A DNA stretch of 64,000 nt from G963663495 sp963663495 (GTDB lineage Bacteria; Bacteroidota; Rhodothermia; Rhodothermales; Bin80). Where the stretch lies: positions 4,960,001-5,024,000 of the forward strand of contig OY760427.1 of the NCBI GenBank assembly GCA_963663495.1. Reading direction: 5' to 3'. A program made the translations under genes and the position numbers. This document shows positions 12,396 through 20,793 of this stretch, piece after piece. The notes below the pieces were generated by a model, which worked only from the letters and a program-made list of their open reading frames with translations, searched no databases and was not told where the DNA came from. How positions within the stretch are numbered: the stretch's first letter is position 1; every line of letters begins with the position of its first letter.

Positions 12396-13967
12396 TAACT
12401 TATCAGCTCATGCATGTGGGGCGCTGCCTTATGCGAGAGCCTGACGAATCCCAGATAAGTCTGAGCACCTATCGCGAGCGTGTACTCAAGGTGGGGGCCC
12501 GCTTCGTACAACACGCGCGCAACATCGTTATCCACATTGCCGCCAGCGCAGATGCTGCATGGGAGCAATTTTGGCGACGTTATTGTCAACTCACATGGAT
12601 CACGCTTCCCTTGAAGAGCTAGCCAAGTCATATTTGCGCCTGCGCTTCGACACCGCAGGCGCCCAACGCGGAAAGCGGAAAGAGAAGGTAGGCAGAGGTG
12701 TGTCTACCCGACAGACGTCTTCCCAAAATCTCGGTAATGTGACCGCTATCGAGTCGGGAAAAGGGCCTAAACTGGTGTTTTCAGCCCCTCTCATGGTCGT
12801 CCCTACGCATGAACAACGCACAATCGGTCCTGCAGGTACCGAAACAGCACTTTTAGACCCGAACAGGGTACATCATGAATATTGCAGGATGGAAGGCATT
12901 CTTCAAGGAGGGTAAGAGAAGACCGAGATTCCATTCCAGACGTGGTAGTACGCCTTCGTTCACGATCCCGGATAACGTAAGGGTTCGGGATGGCAAGCTG
13001 TATATCCCGAAAGTGGGATATATGGCGCTCCGCAGGCGGGGAGGCAACCCGTACCCTGATGGTATACCCGTCAAAGCCACGGTAAAGAAGAACGCCGGCA
13101 AATGGTATGCTGTCATCTGCTACAAGATGGAGGCACCTGTATTAGAGGATACCGGCGGTGCTGTAGGCATTGACCGTAATTGCGGGCAGGTCGCTATGGT
13201 CTCCACAGAGGGCGATACAAGCATTATCAGACAACCGGATACGAAGCGTCTTGATGCCAAGTTGAAGCGGCATCAGCGAAGACTGGCGAGACAGAAGAAA
13301 GGCTCCAACCGTCGTAACAGGCGGAAGCATAGAATCGCCCGCATACAGCGCAAGCGTGCTAACATCCTAAAGAACGCGAACCATCAGGCAAGTCGCAGTA
13401 TTGCCAATTGCTCCTCAACGGTGATACTGGAGGACCTAAAGATCAAAGCGATGACACGTTCAGCTAAGGGGACGATGGAGAGCTTTGGCACAAACGTCAA
13501 ACAGAAGTCTGGCCTCAACCGTGGAATACTGCGAACAGGTTGGGGCCAGCTGGATCAGATGCTGGGCTATAAGTGCCGCAAGGTGATAAAGGTTACCGCT
13601 ACCTATACCAGTCAGCGGTGTTCTGTGTGTGGGCACACAGAAGCGAGTACCCGTAAGACACGGAGCAAATTCACGTGTATGTCCTGTGGACATGCGGATC
13701 ATGCAGACCTGAATGCGGCTGCAAACATACTGGCCTCCGGGATTGGGGCTTCTGCACGGCGAGGGGCGTTCGGGTTACCGACCCCTATGACCCGTGAAAT
13801 TGATACTAGTGCCTCACTGTGTACAGTTGGTCACTCACGTATATAATTCCCAAAAAATAGATACTACTAGTCCGATAATGAGTTCTCAGACGCGCACGCC
13901 GTACCTGCCTGACGTAGGACTCAGACGCGCCACCCCGCTTGCTTTGCATCGGAGGACCCGGAAACTA

Positions 13968-14846
13968 TCAGGAATCCGGGCGCCGAAATCCGTGCAGGTT
14001 CTGCGAAACGAATCTGGTTGGAAAATCCTCCGAACCCGGAAATCCCAAATCAATGTCCTTCCCGTCGTGCGGAATGGCGGCAGTCCTGAACAGGTAGTCC
14101 CAAACGCTTAAGCTGAGTCCAAAATTGATCCCGTAAGGATAGTCATTCGGCCATCTGGCAGCATGATGCCAAATGTGCATCTGCGGATTGTTAAGGATGA
14201 AGCGAAGCGGACCAAGCGGTATGCGGATGTTCGAATGGTTAAAATGACCGATGGCCAGCGCAAGTGTGTAGGCAATAAAGTAGTCGTCAATACTGAACCC
14301 AATCATGGCAAGGGGGATGTACTGCAGGGCATTGTAGACGACATTCTCCATCCAGTGAAAGCGAAGGTGGGCCGCAAAGCCCATTTCCTTCACGCTGTGG
14401 TGCACCTTGTGGAACTCCCACAGCCACGGCACACGGTGAAGCAGCCGATGTACATTCCAGTGGATCAAATCCCGCAGTACAAAGAGCACCAACAACTGCA
14501 CCCATGCGGGCCACGAAACCACCTCTATAGCAACTAGGTTGGTGACTCCAATGCTTTGCATCAAGCCGTTGAATGCGGTAACAGCGACATCGGAAGCCGC
14601 GCTAAAAATGACAAGCGAAAAGAGGAAGAAGTTGAAGAACATGTAAAATAGGTCCAGCCAAAAGTCCTTTCTGAACTTCTTTTGATCCTTCCGCCATGGC
14701 GCCGCAAGCTCCAGGGCAAAAAACACGAGTGAAATGCCGATGAGCCAGTAGAGATAATTTTGCCAGTGAGGATTGGTTACTTCATTCCACAGATAGCGGG
14801 CGTAGTCAGCGTACCCGGCGACGAAAATATTGAGATAGTCTTGCAT
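13968..14846 (-). CDS. Sterol desaturase / fatty acid hydroxylase superfamily protein
   Basis: 292-residue integral membrane di-iron hydroxylase-like protein. The histidine clusters are HWNVHRLLH (about 130-138), HKVHH (about 146-150) and HIWHH (about 225-229), the order expected for the family, with two to four hydrophobic segments before and between them (LYWLIGISLVFFALEL, FFNFFLFSLVIF). Members insert oxygen or double bonds into sterols, carotenoids or lipid chains; the substrate cannot be told here. It starts one base downstream of the recG stop on the same strand, so it is probably co-transcribed with recG. Between its end and the TnpB element is only ~115 bp of unassigned sequence. Confidence 0.85.
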   Translation of the reverse strand: MQDYLNIFVAGYADYARYLWNEVTNPHWQNYLYWLIGISLVFFALELAAPWRKDQKKFRKDFWLDLFYMFFNFFLFSLVIFSAASDVAVTAFNGLMQSIGVTNLVAIEVVSWPAWVQLLVLFVLRDLIHWNVHRLLHRVPWLWEFHKVHHSVKEMGFAAHLRFHWMENVVYNALQYIPLAMIGFSIDDYFIAYTLALAIGHFNHSNIRIPLGPLRFILNNPQMHIWHHAARWPNDYPYGINFGLSLSVWDYLFRTAAIPHDGKDIDLGFPGSEDFPTRFVSQNLHGFRRPDS

Positions 14847-14847
14847 T

Positions 14848-16941
14848 TTATCCTACGGCGAACAGTGCTCCTTCGCCGCGTCTATAGTGCTCTAAATAGT
14901 ACTCCCGCATGCGCGCATGCTCTGGTGCCTCTAGCGTGGGATCGCGGGCAACTAGATCCGCGGCATCCTTTCTGGCTGCGATAAGTAGCGCTTGATCCTC
15001 CACAATATCGGCAATCTTGAATTCTGGCAGGCCACTCTGGCGCGTCCCTGAGAAGTCACCTGCCCCTCGCAGCTTCATGTCCGCTTCGCTGATTTTGAAG
15101 CCATCGGCCGTGTTCACCAATACCTTCAGTCTTTCGTCCGCTACTTGGGAACGCTGATAGCTCGCCATGAGGATGCAGTATGCCTGTTGGCTGCCACGGC
15201 CCACGCGGCCCCGCAATTGATGCAGCTGGGCGAGGCCAAACCTCTCCGCATGTTCGATAACCATTACGGTAGCGTGTGGCGCATCCACGCCAACCTCAAT
15301 GACGGTGGTCGCAACTAGCAGAACTGTTTCCCGATTCTTGAACCGCTCCATGACCGCGTCTTTTTCGACCTGTTTCATCCGGCCATGAATCAGGTCGATG
15401 GAATACTCGGGCAGCGCATTGCGCAGGTGTTTCATCCCATTCTCCGCATCCTGTAATGCTACTTTTTCACTCTTTTCCACTAAGGGGTACACTACATAGG
15501 CTTGGTTCCCTGCCGCCAACTCCCGTCGCAGCAGGTCCATCATACTTGCCCGCCTATTTTCCTTCAGCAGATAGGTCTTGATAGGACGGCGGCCGCTTGG
15601 CAATTCGCGTATCGCGGTCACATCCAGATCTCCATACACCGTAAGCGCAAGCGACCGGGGAATCGGCGTGGCTGTCATCAGTAGTACATGGGAAGATTTT
15701 CCTTTCTCATACAGAGAGGCACGCTGCAACACCCCAAAACGGTGCTGCTCATCCACCACCGCCATAGCTAGGTTTTTGAATGTCACATCCTGCTGAATGA
15801 CGGCATGGGTACCGACCACAATTTGGGCCTCACCGGAGGCAATCTCCTGGAGGATTCTGGTTCGAACCGTCTTACGCTGCTTTCCAATTAGCAGTCTAAC
15901 CCTTACGTCAAGCGGCTCAAGGTATTGACGTAGGTTAGCATAATGCTGCTCGGCCAGAATCTCTGTAGGAGCCATGAACGCACCTTGGTATCCACTATCC
16001 AGCGCCAACAGGAGTGCTGCAACCCCTACCACCGTCTTTCCACAACCCACATCACCTTGGATCAGACGATTCATCCGGTACCCTCCTGTAGTATCGGTGC
16101 AGATTGCCTTGAGTGCATTCTTCTGACCGTTGGTCAGTGTGAAGGGTAATACGCGGTTAAGGAATGTTTCGTACAACTGCCCGGGACCCTTGAACCGCGT
16201 GCCTGCAATCTTTTTCAGGTGTTGCCGGTACCTTGCGATTGCTAGCTGGAAAAAAAATAACTCCTCATACTTCAGCCGCTCCCGTGCTTTCTCCAGCTCC
16301 TCGTAACTTTTCGGCAGGTGGACTGCGCGCAGCGCCACACGCCCATCAATCAAATTGTGCCGCTGTCGTGCCCACGGTGGGAGATTATCCCACAGCTCCA
16401 AGCCACGCGAAAGGAATAGCCCGTAAATCACTCGGCGCAGCCTCCTGCTTTTTAGACCTACCCGCTGCAATTGCATACCACCGGGGTACAACGGCAATAT
16501 CCGCCCTGTATCCAAGGAGGGCCCATCCTCATCCAGATTATCAAAATCTGGATGAGCCATAGATTTCATTTGGCCATGACGCGCCGACTGCAGCTTCCCA
16601 TAAAAGGCGACACGGTTCCCTTCTGGAAGTCGCTTGAAGATCCAATCAATTGCGTTAAACCAGACACCCTTTAGTCTGTCGCCGCGCGCATCCTCTATTA
16701 TGATCTCCAGATACGGCCTGCGTCCCCTACGAATGCGGTTGCGCTTAAGTACCCGGCCAATAATGGTCACGGCATCCATGCCTGGAACTACATCACGGAG
16801 ACCGGCGATGGTGGACTTATCTACGTACCTCCGCGGAAAAAAGTGCAGCAAATCCCCGCAGGTGCGAATGCCGTGCGTTCCAAGGGCTTCACCCCTGCGG
16901 GGCCCCACTCCTTTTACGTATTGGACATCGTCTGCAAGCAT
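14848..16941 (-). CDS. recG: ATP-dependent DNA helicase RecG
   Basis: 697 residues, the normal RecG length. It remodels stalled forks and branch-migrates Holliday junctions in the cytoplasm. The N-terminal wedge domain has VKGVGPRRGEAL and an OB fold with VTIIGRV; then come superfamily 2 helicase motifs: GDVGCGKTVV (Walker A), VDEQHRFG (DEQH box), LLMTATPIPRSL, VVEVGVDAPHA-type motif V and QLRGRVGRG (motif VI). The C-terminal KLRGAGDFSGTRQSGLPEF is typical of RecG. The start MLADDVQYVKGVG fits the family. It is followed after 1 bp by the hydroxylase gene. Confidence 0.97.
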   Translation of the reverse strand: MLADDVQYVKGVGPRRGEALGTHGIRTCGDLLHFFPRRYVDKSTIAGLRDVVPGMDAVTIIGRVLKRNRIRRGRRPYLEIIIEDARGDRLKGVWFNAIDWIFKRLPEGNRVAFYGKLQSARHGQMKSMAHPDFDNLDEDGPSLDTGRILPLYPGGMQLQRVGLKSRRLRRVIYGLFLSRGLELWDNLPPWARQRHNLIDGRVALRAVHLPKSYEELEKARERLKYEELFFFQLAIARYRQHLKKIAGTRFKGPGQLYETFLNRVLPFTLTNGQKNALKAICTDTTGGYRMNRLIQGDVGCGKTVVGVAALLLALDSGYQGAFMAPTEILAEQHYANLRQYLEPLDVRVRLLIGKQRKTVRTRILQEIASGEAQIVVGTHAVIQQDVTFKNLAMAVVDEQHRFGVLQRASLYEKGKSSHVLLMTATPIPRSLALTVYGDLDVTAIRELPSGRRPIKTYLLKENRRASMMDLLRRELAAGNQAYVVYPLVEKSEKVALQDAENGMKHLRNALPEYSIDLIHGRMKQVEKDAVMERFKNRETVLLVATTVIEVGVDAPHATVMVIEHAERFGLAQLHQLRGRVGRGSQQAYCILMASYQRSQVADERLKVLVNTADGFKISEADMKLRGAGDFSGTRQSGLPEFKIADIVEDQALLIAARKDAADLVARDPTLEAPEHARMREYYLEHYRRGEGALFAVG

Positions 16942-17044
16942 GAGCTATACAACCTAAGATACTTACCTAGTGAAATCGGCACACGATCCTGCGTCGTCAC
17001 TATACGTAACGGGTACGGACGCACCCGGCAGTAGCATAATGCTG

Positions 17045-18200
17045 CTAGCCCATGCCGGACCCACCTGACACGCAGGTCCTCCCAACCTGCTGAAAAGACT
17101 TTAGTCCCTTCAAACGGATATTCTTCGCCGCATTTACATCCCGATCAAAAACAGAATCATAGTGCTTGCAACGATAGCTTCGAACAGCATGTGCAACTTT
17201 GTCTCCTGGCAAAACATTGCAGTTACTGCGTTGCTGCGTTGGGTGATGTGGCTTTACCTTTACCAGTTCTCGCGGTAGGGCCCGGGACTCCCCGGGCCCC
17301 TCGCACAGATCCACACATGCCCGCCGACGCATCCGGCTTTCCCATCGGGTCGCGCCGACGCGCGTGGCGTTCCCGGACCAACATTGCCGAATCGTAACCG
17401 AACCTTCCTTTGTAGCACCCGAGCCTGGCCCTGTGTCTATTGCATGCCGGAAGTCAAGGTTTCCCCTCAAATGCGACGCTTCGCTCCACCAGCTTCGCCG
17501 CACGGTAGTCCATGCTTTGTTCGCCAGCTTCGTCGCTACTACTATCATCGCATCGGACTTGTCCTCAACGTGCATCCTCCGATCAGCAATTCGTCTACGC
17601 TTCTGCGGCCCCCTCCTCAGCACTGGGCGTTGAGGACATCTCCGAGGTACCGGCAAGGATATGTGCATCCATGGGTTCTCGGACACTGAGGGCCAGGCCG
17701 CCTTCTCGCCATAACAATGATAGACGTATTGCCTGTGACCGCAGTGAGCATCTCGGTGACCAGAACGTTTTGCCATTCGGTGCTCAACTGCTCTGTCCAC
17801 GCGTACCGCTACCGTAACTTCACATGCACCCGCACGCTTCACGGCGCACCGCTCGCCAAAATATGTTCCTTGTATCTGCTTCATATCACGGGACTTTTGC
17901 CCGCTATGCCTCGCCCATTAATCTGGTGTACCACTTTCAGCACTTTCAGCCCTGTATGCAAGCTGCTGCATCACCTTCCCCGAGCCTCGCGTCCGCCTGC
18001 CGAATTCAAACCGTGCTTGCGGGCTGCTATCTTGGATGTCATGCCTTGTACGTTCAGTTCCTCCAGCGGCATTAACGAGGTGTGATGGGTAACCATATCT
18101 GTCGTGGTACGATGCACGGCATTCCGGCGGCACAAGCCAAACCGCCGACTTTCACATGCCAATGCAGCTCTCTTCTAACGCCGGGAGTTGATCTCATTCT
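17045..18200 (-). pseudogene. Degenerate TnpB-family relic, unrelated to the TIR copies
   Basis: The minus strand retains recognisable TnpB pieces in scrambled frames: LEELNVQGM (about 18080-18055), a KLANKAWTTV segment near 17510, and at the end YRCKHYDSVFDRDVNAAKNIRL (about 17165-17100), the zinc-finger remnant plus RuvC-III Asp. A 279-codon frame stays open at 17045-17884 but is mostly arginine-rich nonsense. The ending FQQVGRTCVSGGSG differs from the intact tnpB copies here, so it belongs to another TnpB lineage. It has decayed by many frameshifts. Confidence 0.55.
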
Positions 18201-18282
18201 CTGCAGCCGGCACAGGGTGCTGCTACGCTTACGCTGCGTGTCAGCCGGAGCCACTTGCTAAACCCTCGAATATACAGGGACG

Positions 18283-18519
18283 ATGCAAACCGACGGGTAT
18301 GTGGTGTACGATGCGTTTGGTACTCGGGGCGGGATAACGCTGTTTGGATGAATCGCGCATGCGCGTCGCAAGTTTTTTGACTGCAGGAAAAAGGAGCCCA
18401 AGAAGGTGCACCATGTAATGGAGGAAATCCGGCAGTTGTATGCGATAGAGCGTCGGTTGCACAAGGAGGGAGCCGGTCTGGATCGGCGTGTGGAGGCACG
18501 ACCGGTACTAGAGGACTAG
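18283..18519 (+). pseudogene. IS66 transposase (TnpC) fragment
   Basis: A 79-codon frame reads TDGYVVYDAFG, then after one TGA AHARRKFFDCRKK and MEEIRQLYAIERRLHKEG. These match the conserved DGY.GYD, AHARRKF and LYAIE motifs of IS66 TnpC in the right order and spacing. Ends of the element are not recognisable. It is a relic. Confidence 0.7.
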
Positions 18520-18715
18520 CCTATGCAAAGGCTGGGCCTGCTTACTCGCTACCATCCTGATTATAAATCGATCGAACAAACCGCTGATCCACGCACTTAA
18601 CGACCTCAGGTCCCGCAATAATCAATTGACGATTTGATATTATCTAGAAGTCGCCATTCATTGGGCATATAGGTCCCTACATTAGAGTACGTAACACACA
18701 CTTTTGGTATAAGTC

Positions 18716-19261
18716 ATGGTAAGCCTCGCTGCTCTTTGGTTACCCATCCTGCTTGCTTCTGTCGTAGTATTTGCAGCAGGTTTTTTGCTCAACATGGTAC
18801 TTCCGTACCATCGGACTGACTTTCAATCCCTGGACACGGAGGACGATTTTCGCAGCTCTGTCGGAAAAATGGCTTTGGAGCAAGGACAATACCTGTTTCC
18901 TCACGACCGCGGTGTGAATAAGGGCGAATATGCGTCTAAGGTAGCTTCCGGGCCGACCGGGATTCTGGTGATCATGAAAAGCTCTACCAATATGACGCGC
19001 CAGCTGATTTTGCATTTACTGTATGTGATAATTATTTCCATTGTTGCGGGCTACATCGGGTCGGCCGCTCTTCCTATCGGTACGCAATACCTGAAGGTAT
19101 TTCAGGTCGTCGGCACGGCTGCTCTGCTTGGATATTCCGGATCGTTGGCACTCCAAAGCATCTGGTACGGATTTTCTTGGTCTTTTACTGCTAAGTCTGC
19201 AGTTGACGGTCTGATCTATGCATTGCTGACAGCGGGCGTATTTGGATGGCTGTGGCCATAG
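18716..19261 (+). CDS. Small multi-pass membrane protein of unknown function
   Basis: 181 residues. A hydrophobic segment at 7-30 (LWLPILLASVVVFAAGFLLNMV), a soluble stretch around 35-95 with HDRGVNKGEYASKVASGPTGIL, then three hydrophobic segments at about 97-180. It ends WLWP. I recognise no catalytic motif. The gene is followed by a NadR-like kinase with about 60 bp to the preferred start, so the two may be co-transcribed. Upstream are ~195 bp without a gene. Confidence 0.75.
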   Translation: MVSLAALWLPILLASVVVFAAGFLLNMVLPYHRTDFQSLDTEDDFRSSVGKMALEQGQYLFPHDRGVNKGEYASKVASGPTGILVIMKSSTNMTRQLILHLLYVIIISIVAGYIGSAALPIGTQYLKVFQVVGTAALLGYSGSLALQSIWYGFSWSFTAKSAVDGLIYALLTAGVFGWLWP

Positions 19262-19322
19262 GAATCCGTCAAGCCGCTTGGGAGCACGGCGCCTGCCTGT
19301 AGTACCTGCGGTGAAGCAGAGG

Positions 19323-19853
19323 GTGGGAAACACTCAACGCGTCGTCATTGCCGGAGCGGAGTCTACAGGCAAAACAACCATCGCTGAGCAGCTAGCGTGC
19401 CACTACAACACGGCTTGGGCTCCAGAATACCTTCGTCACTTTGTTGAGGATGCCGGGCGGCTGCCTGCGGAACAAGATGTCCATGCGATCGCAGCTGGGC
19501 ATCTCGCGCAGCAAGAACGCCTCTTGAGCGTGTCCCGTCAGGTACTATTTCTTGACACCGACCTAGTGCTCACCTGTCTGTATCAGCGATATTATTTTGG
19601 AAACTGCCCTGTTTGGCTGGAGCGCCAATCCGTACAACAAGCAGGAGAGCTGTATCTCGTCACACTTCCCGACTTTCCGTGGGTTGATGATCCCGGGCAA
19701 AGAGATGGTCCGGCGGTACGTGCGGCCATCCACACACAACTGGTGGATTTAATGCGTCGGGAATGCTTCAGGTATGTGCTGGTTGGCGGGCCGGCACCTG
19801 ACCGACTGATGAAAGCGATTCGCCATGTGGACGGCTTGTTGAAAGGCAACTGA
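19323..19853 (+). CDS. NadR-like P-loop kinase (AAA_28)
   Basis: About 176 residues from a GTG (VGNTQRVVIAGAESTGKTT). The Walker A is GAESTGKTT; APEYLRHF, FLDTDLVLTCLYQRYYFG and LPDFPWVDDPGQR match the nicotinamide-riboside kinase domain of NadR. The likely role is phosphorylation of nicotinamide riboside in NAD salvage, without the NMN adenylyltransferase half. An ATG at 19242 would overlap the preceding gene by 20 bp and add 27 residues that do not resemble the family; the GTG at 19323, preceded by AGAGG, is preferred. Confidence 0.8.
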   Translation: MGNTQRVVIAGAESTGKTTIAEQLACHYNTAWAPEYLRHFVEDAGRLPAEQDVHAIAAGHLAQQERLLSVSRQVLFLDTDLVLTCLYQRYYFGNCPVWLERQSVQQAGELYLVTLPDFPWVDDPGQRDGPAVRAAIHTQLVDLMRRECFRYVLVGGPAPDRLMKAIRHVDGLLKGN

Positions 19854-19908
19854 TAATCTCTGGAAAATTCATCTTCACATATCGCCGAGTCAGAATTCCA
19901 CGCACCAG

Positions 19909-20793
19909 TCAATCATTAATGTCCATTGCGCAGCGAAAGCCAACATGGAACAACGACGTTTCAGGGGTAGAATGACCACGCCCCGATACACGATACCCGT
20001 GGCACCATCCAGGCTCACATAGAAAGCTGCCACCGCGCTGCACCTTCTGACTTTGTGCAGTCGGTTGATAGGGTGTATCCCTCGCAGCATAGGGGCGGTA
20101 CCAGTCCAAGGTCCACTCCCAAACGTTGCCCCCCATGTCCGCCAGACCCAACTCTGTTTTCCCGAAAGCACCCACGGGAGACGTATACGGAAAGCCATCG
20201 GCGTTGGTGTTTTCATGCGGAAAGACACCATTCCACACGTTGGCTTTGTACACCCCGTTCGGTGCCAGGTCACTACCCCAGGCATAAGGTGTCCCAGAAT
20301 TTCGCGCTCCACGTGCGGCATGCTCCCACTCCACTTCGGTTGGAAGTCGTTTGCCGGCCCACGCCGCATACGCTATCGCATCATTCCACGACACTTGGGT
20401 AACCGGGTGGCCCATGGGCGCCGGAGCAGCGTCCGGTCCGAGCGGATAGCGCCAGTTAGCACTGTCGCGAAGCAGCCATATGCGCTGTTCATAGTCATGT
20501 ACGGCCGCGTTCCCAAACTGCTCTGCCTCCGTAACGTAACCATTTGCCTCAACAAACGCCGCAAACTCCGCAACAGTCACAGGATGTGAGTCCATAAAGA
20601 ATGGCTTGACCCGAGCCATAAACGGCGGGGACTCGTGTTGAGGACCATCGTCTGAACCGATCTGCGTTCGTCCTCCCGGGACAAACACCATCCCATCCGG
20701 AATCACCTCAGGAACCTTGGCCGTACAGGAAGCAAAAATGGCCAGTATAGCCACTAACCCTGCCATCCCGGATGCTTGCCGTTTTATTGCCAT
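19909..20793 (-). CDS. Formylglycine-generating-enzyme family lipoprotein (sulfatase maturase)
   Basis: 294 residues. The N-terminus has a lipoprotein signal ending AIFASC. The FGE-sulfatase fold is clear: MVFVPGGRTQIGSDD, VTQVSWNDAIAYAAWAGKRLPTE with EWEHAARG, GLADMGGNVWEWTLDWY, and RGGSFLCEPGWC. The two cysteines in FLCEPGWC correspond to the active-site pair of aerobic FGE, which oxidises a sulfatase cysteine to formylglycine. The gene start overlaps the end of the sulfatase gene by 10 bp, so translation is probably coupled. The presence of the Cys pair suggests a true maturase rather than a structural homologue. Confidence 0.88.
   Translation of the reverse strand: MAIKRQASGMAGLVAILAIFASCTAKVPEVIPDGMVFVPGGRTQIGSDDGPQHESPPFMARVKPFFMDSHPVTVAEFAAFVEANGYVTEAEQFGNAAVHDYEQRIWLLRDSANWRYPLGPDAAPAPMGHPVTQVSWNDAIAYAAWAGKRLPTEVEWEHAARGARNSGTPYAWGSDLAPNGVYKANVWNGVFPHENTNADGFPYTSPVGAFGKTELGLADMGGNVWEWTLDWYRPYAARDTPYQPTAQSQKVQRGGSFLCEPGWCHGYRVSGRGHSTPETSLFHVGFRCAMDIND

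Larger units (their letters stand above)
9114..12622 (+). pseudogene. IS1380-family transposase, split by an ISNCY-like element
   Basis: Exon-like parts are 9114-10474 and 12403-12622. The first part contains the IS1380 DDE elements: VVFDVDGVPVDTHG (first Asp), VIVRLDAGFNSGE (second Asp) and YRKRGKAEKHFGELNAA (Glu). Removing the inner element and one 7-bp duplication rejoins LLT to YQLMHVGRCLM in frame and restores the typical helical C-terminus ending at 12622, about 526 residues in all. As it stands the frame stops at the TAG formed across the junction (10473-10475). A short 15-bp repeat tract lies before the split. Confidence 0.85.
9031..12888. mobile_element. IS1380-like element inserted in tnpB copy A (itself interrupted)
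   Basis: It starts CCTCCCTTATTCATGA at 9031 and ends with the complement of CCTGCAATATTCATGA at 12888, an imperfect 16-bp inverted repeat beginning CCT as usual for IS1380. It is flanked by ATGGA at 9026-9030 and 12889-12893, a 5-bp target duplication lying in the tnpB codons for the DAWKAFF segment. Without the nested element its length would be about 1.93 kb. Confidence 0.85.
8719..13846 (+). pseudogene. tnpB: tnpB copy A, broken by insertion and a 17-bp duplication
   Basis: The 5' part is 8719-9030 and the 3' part is 12894-13846. The 5' part encodes the N-terminal TnpB domain. It lacks one codon pair seen in other copies (NITRLL instead of NITYRLL) and has a tandem duplication of 17 bp (GTTAGATACACATTG core) near 8980-9007 that creates an in-frame TAG. 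The 3' part retains the RuvC motifs VGIDRNCGQ, ILEDLKIK and HADLNAAANI and the CSVCG...CMSCG zinc finger. It is therefore non-functional as a single protein. Confidence 0.85.
8517..13851 (+). mobile_element. TnpB element copy A, carrying nested IS1380-like and ISNCY-like insertions
   Basis: The left end begins GGGAGTTATATGG at 8517 and the right end finishes ATATAATTCCC at 13851, as in the other copies. The tnpB frame is interrupted at 9030 by a 3.86-kb insertion and resumes at 12894. Unlike three sister copies, its flanks do not match (TAACAGAA on the left, AAAAAATA on the right), so the locus has probably been rearranged or recombined since insertion. Confidence 0.85.

Noticed and set aside
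16957..18260. Several plus-strand open frames beside recG
   Set aside because: They are opposite to or overlapping decayed transposon relics and have no start signals or recognised motifs.
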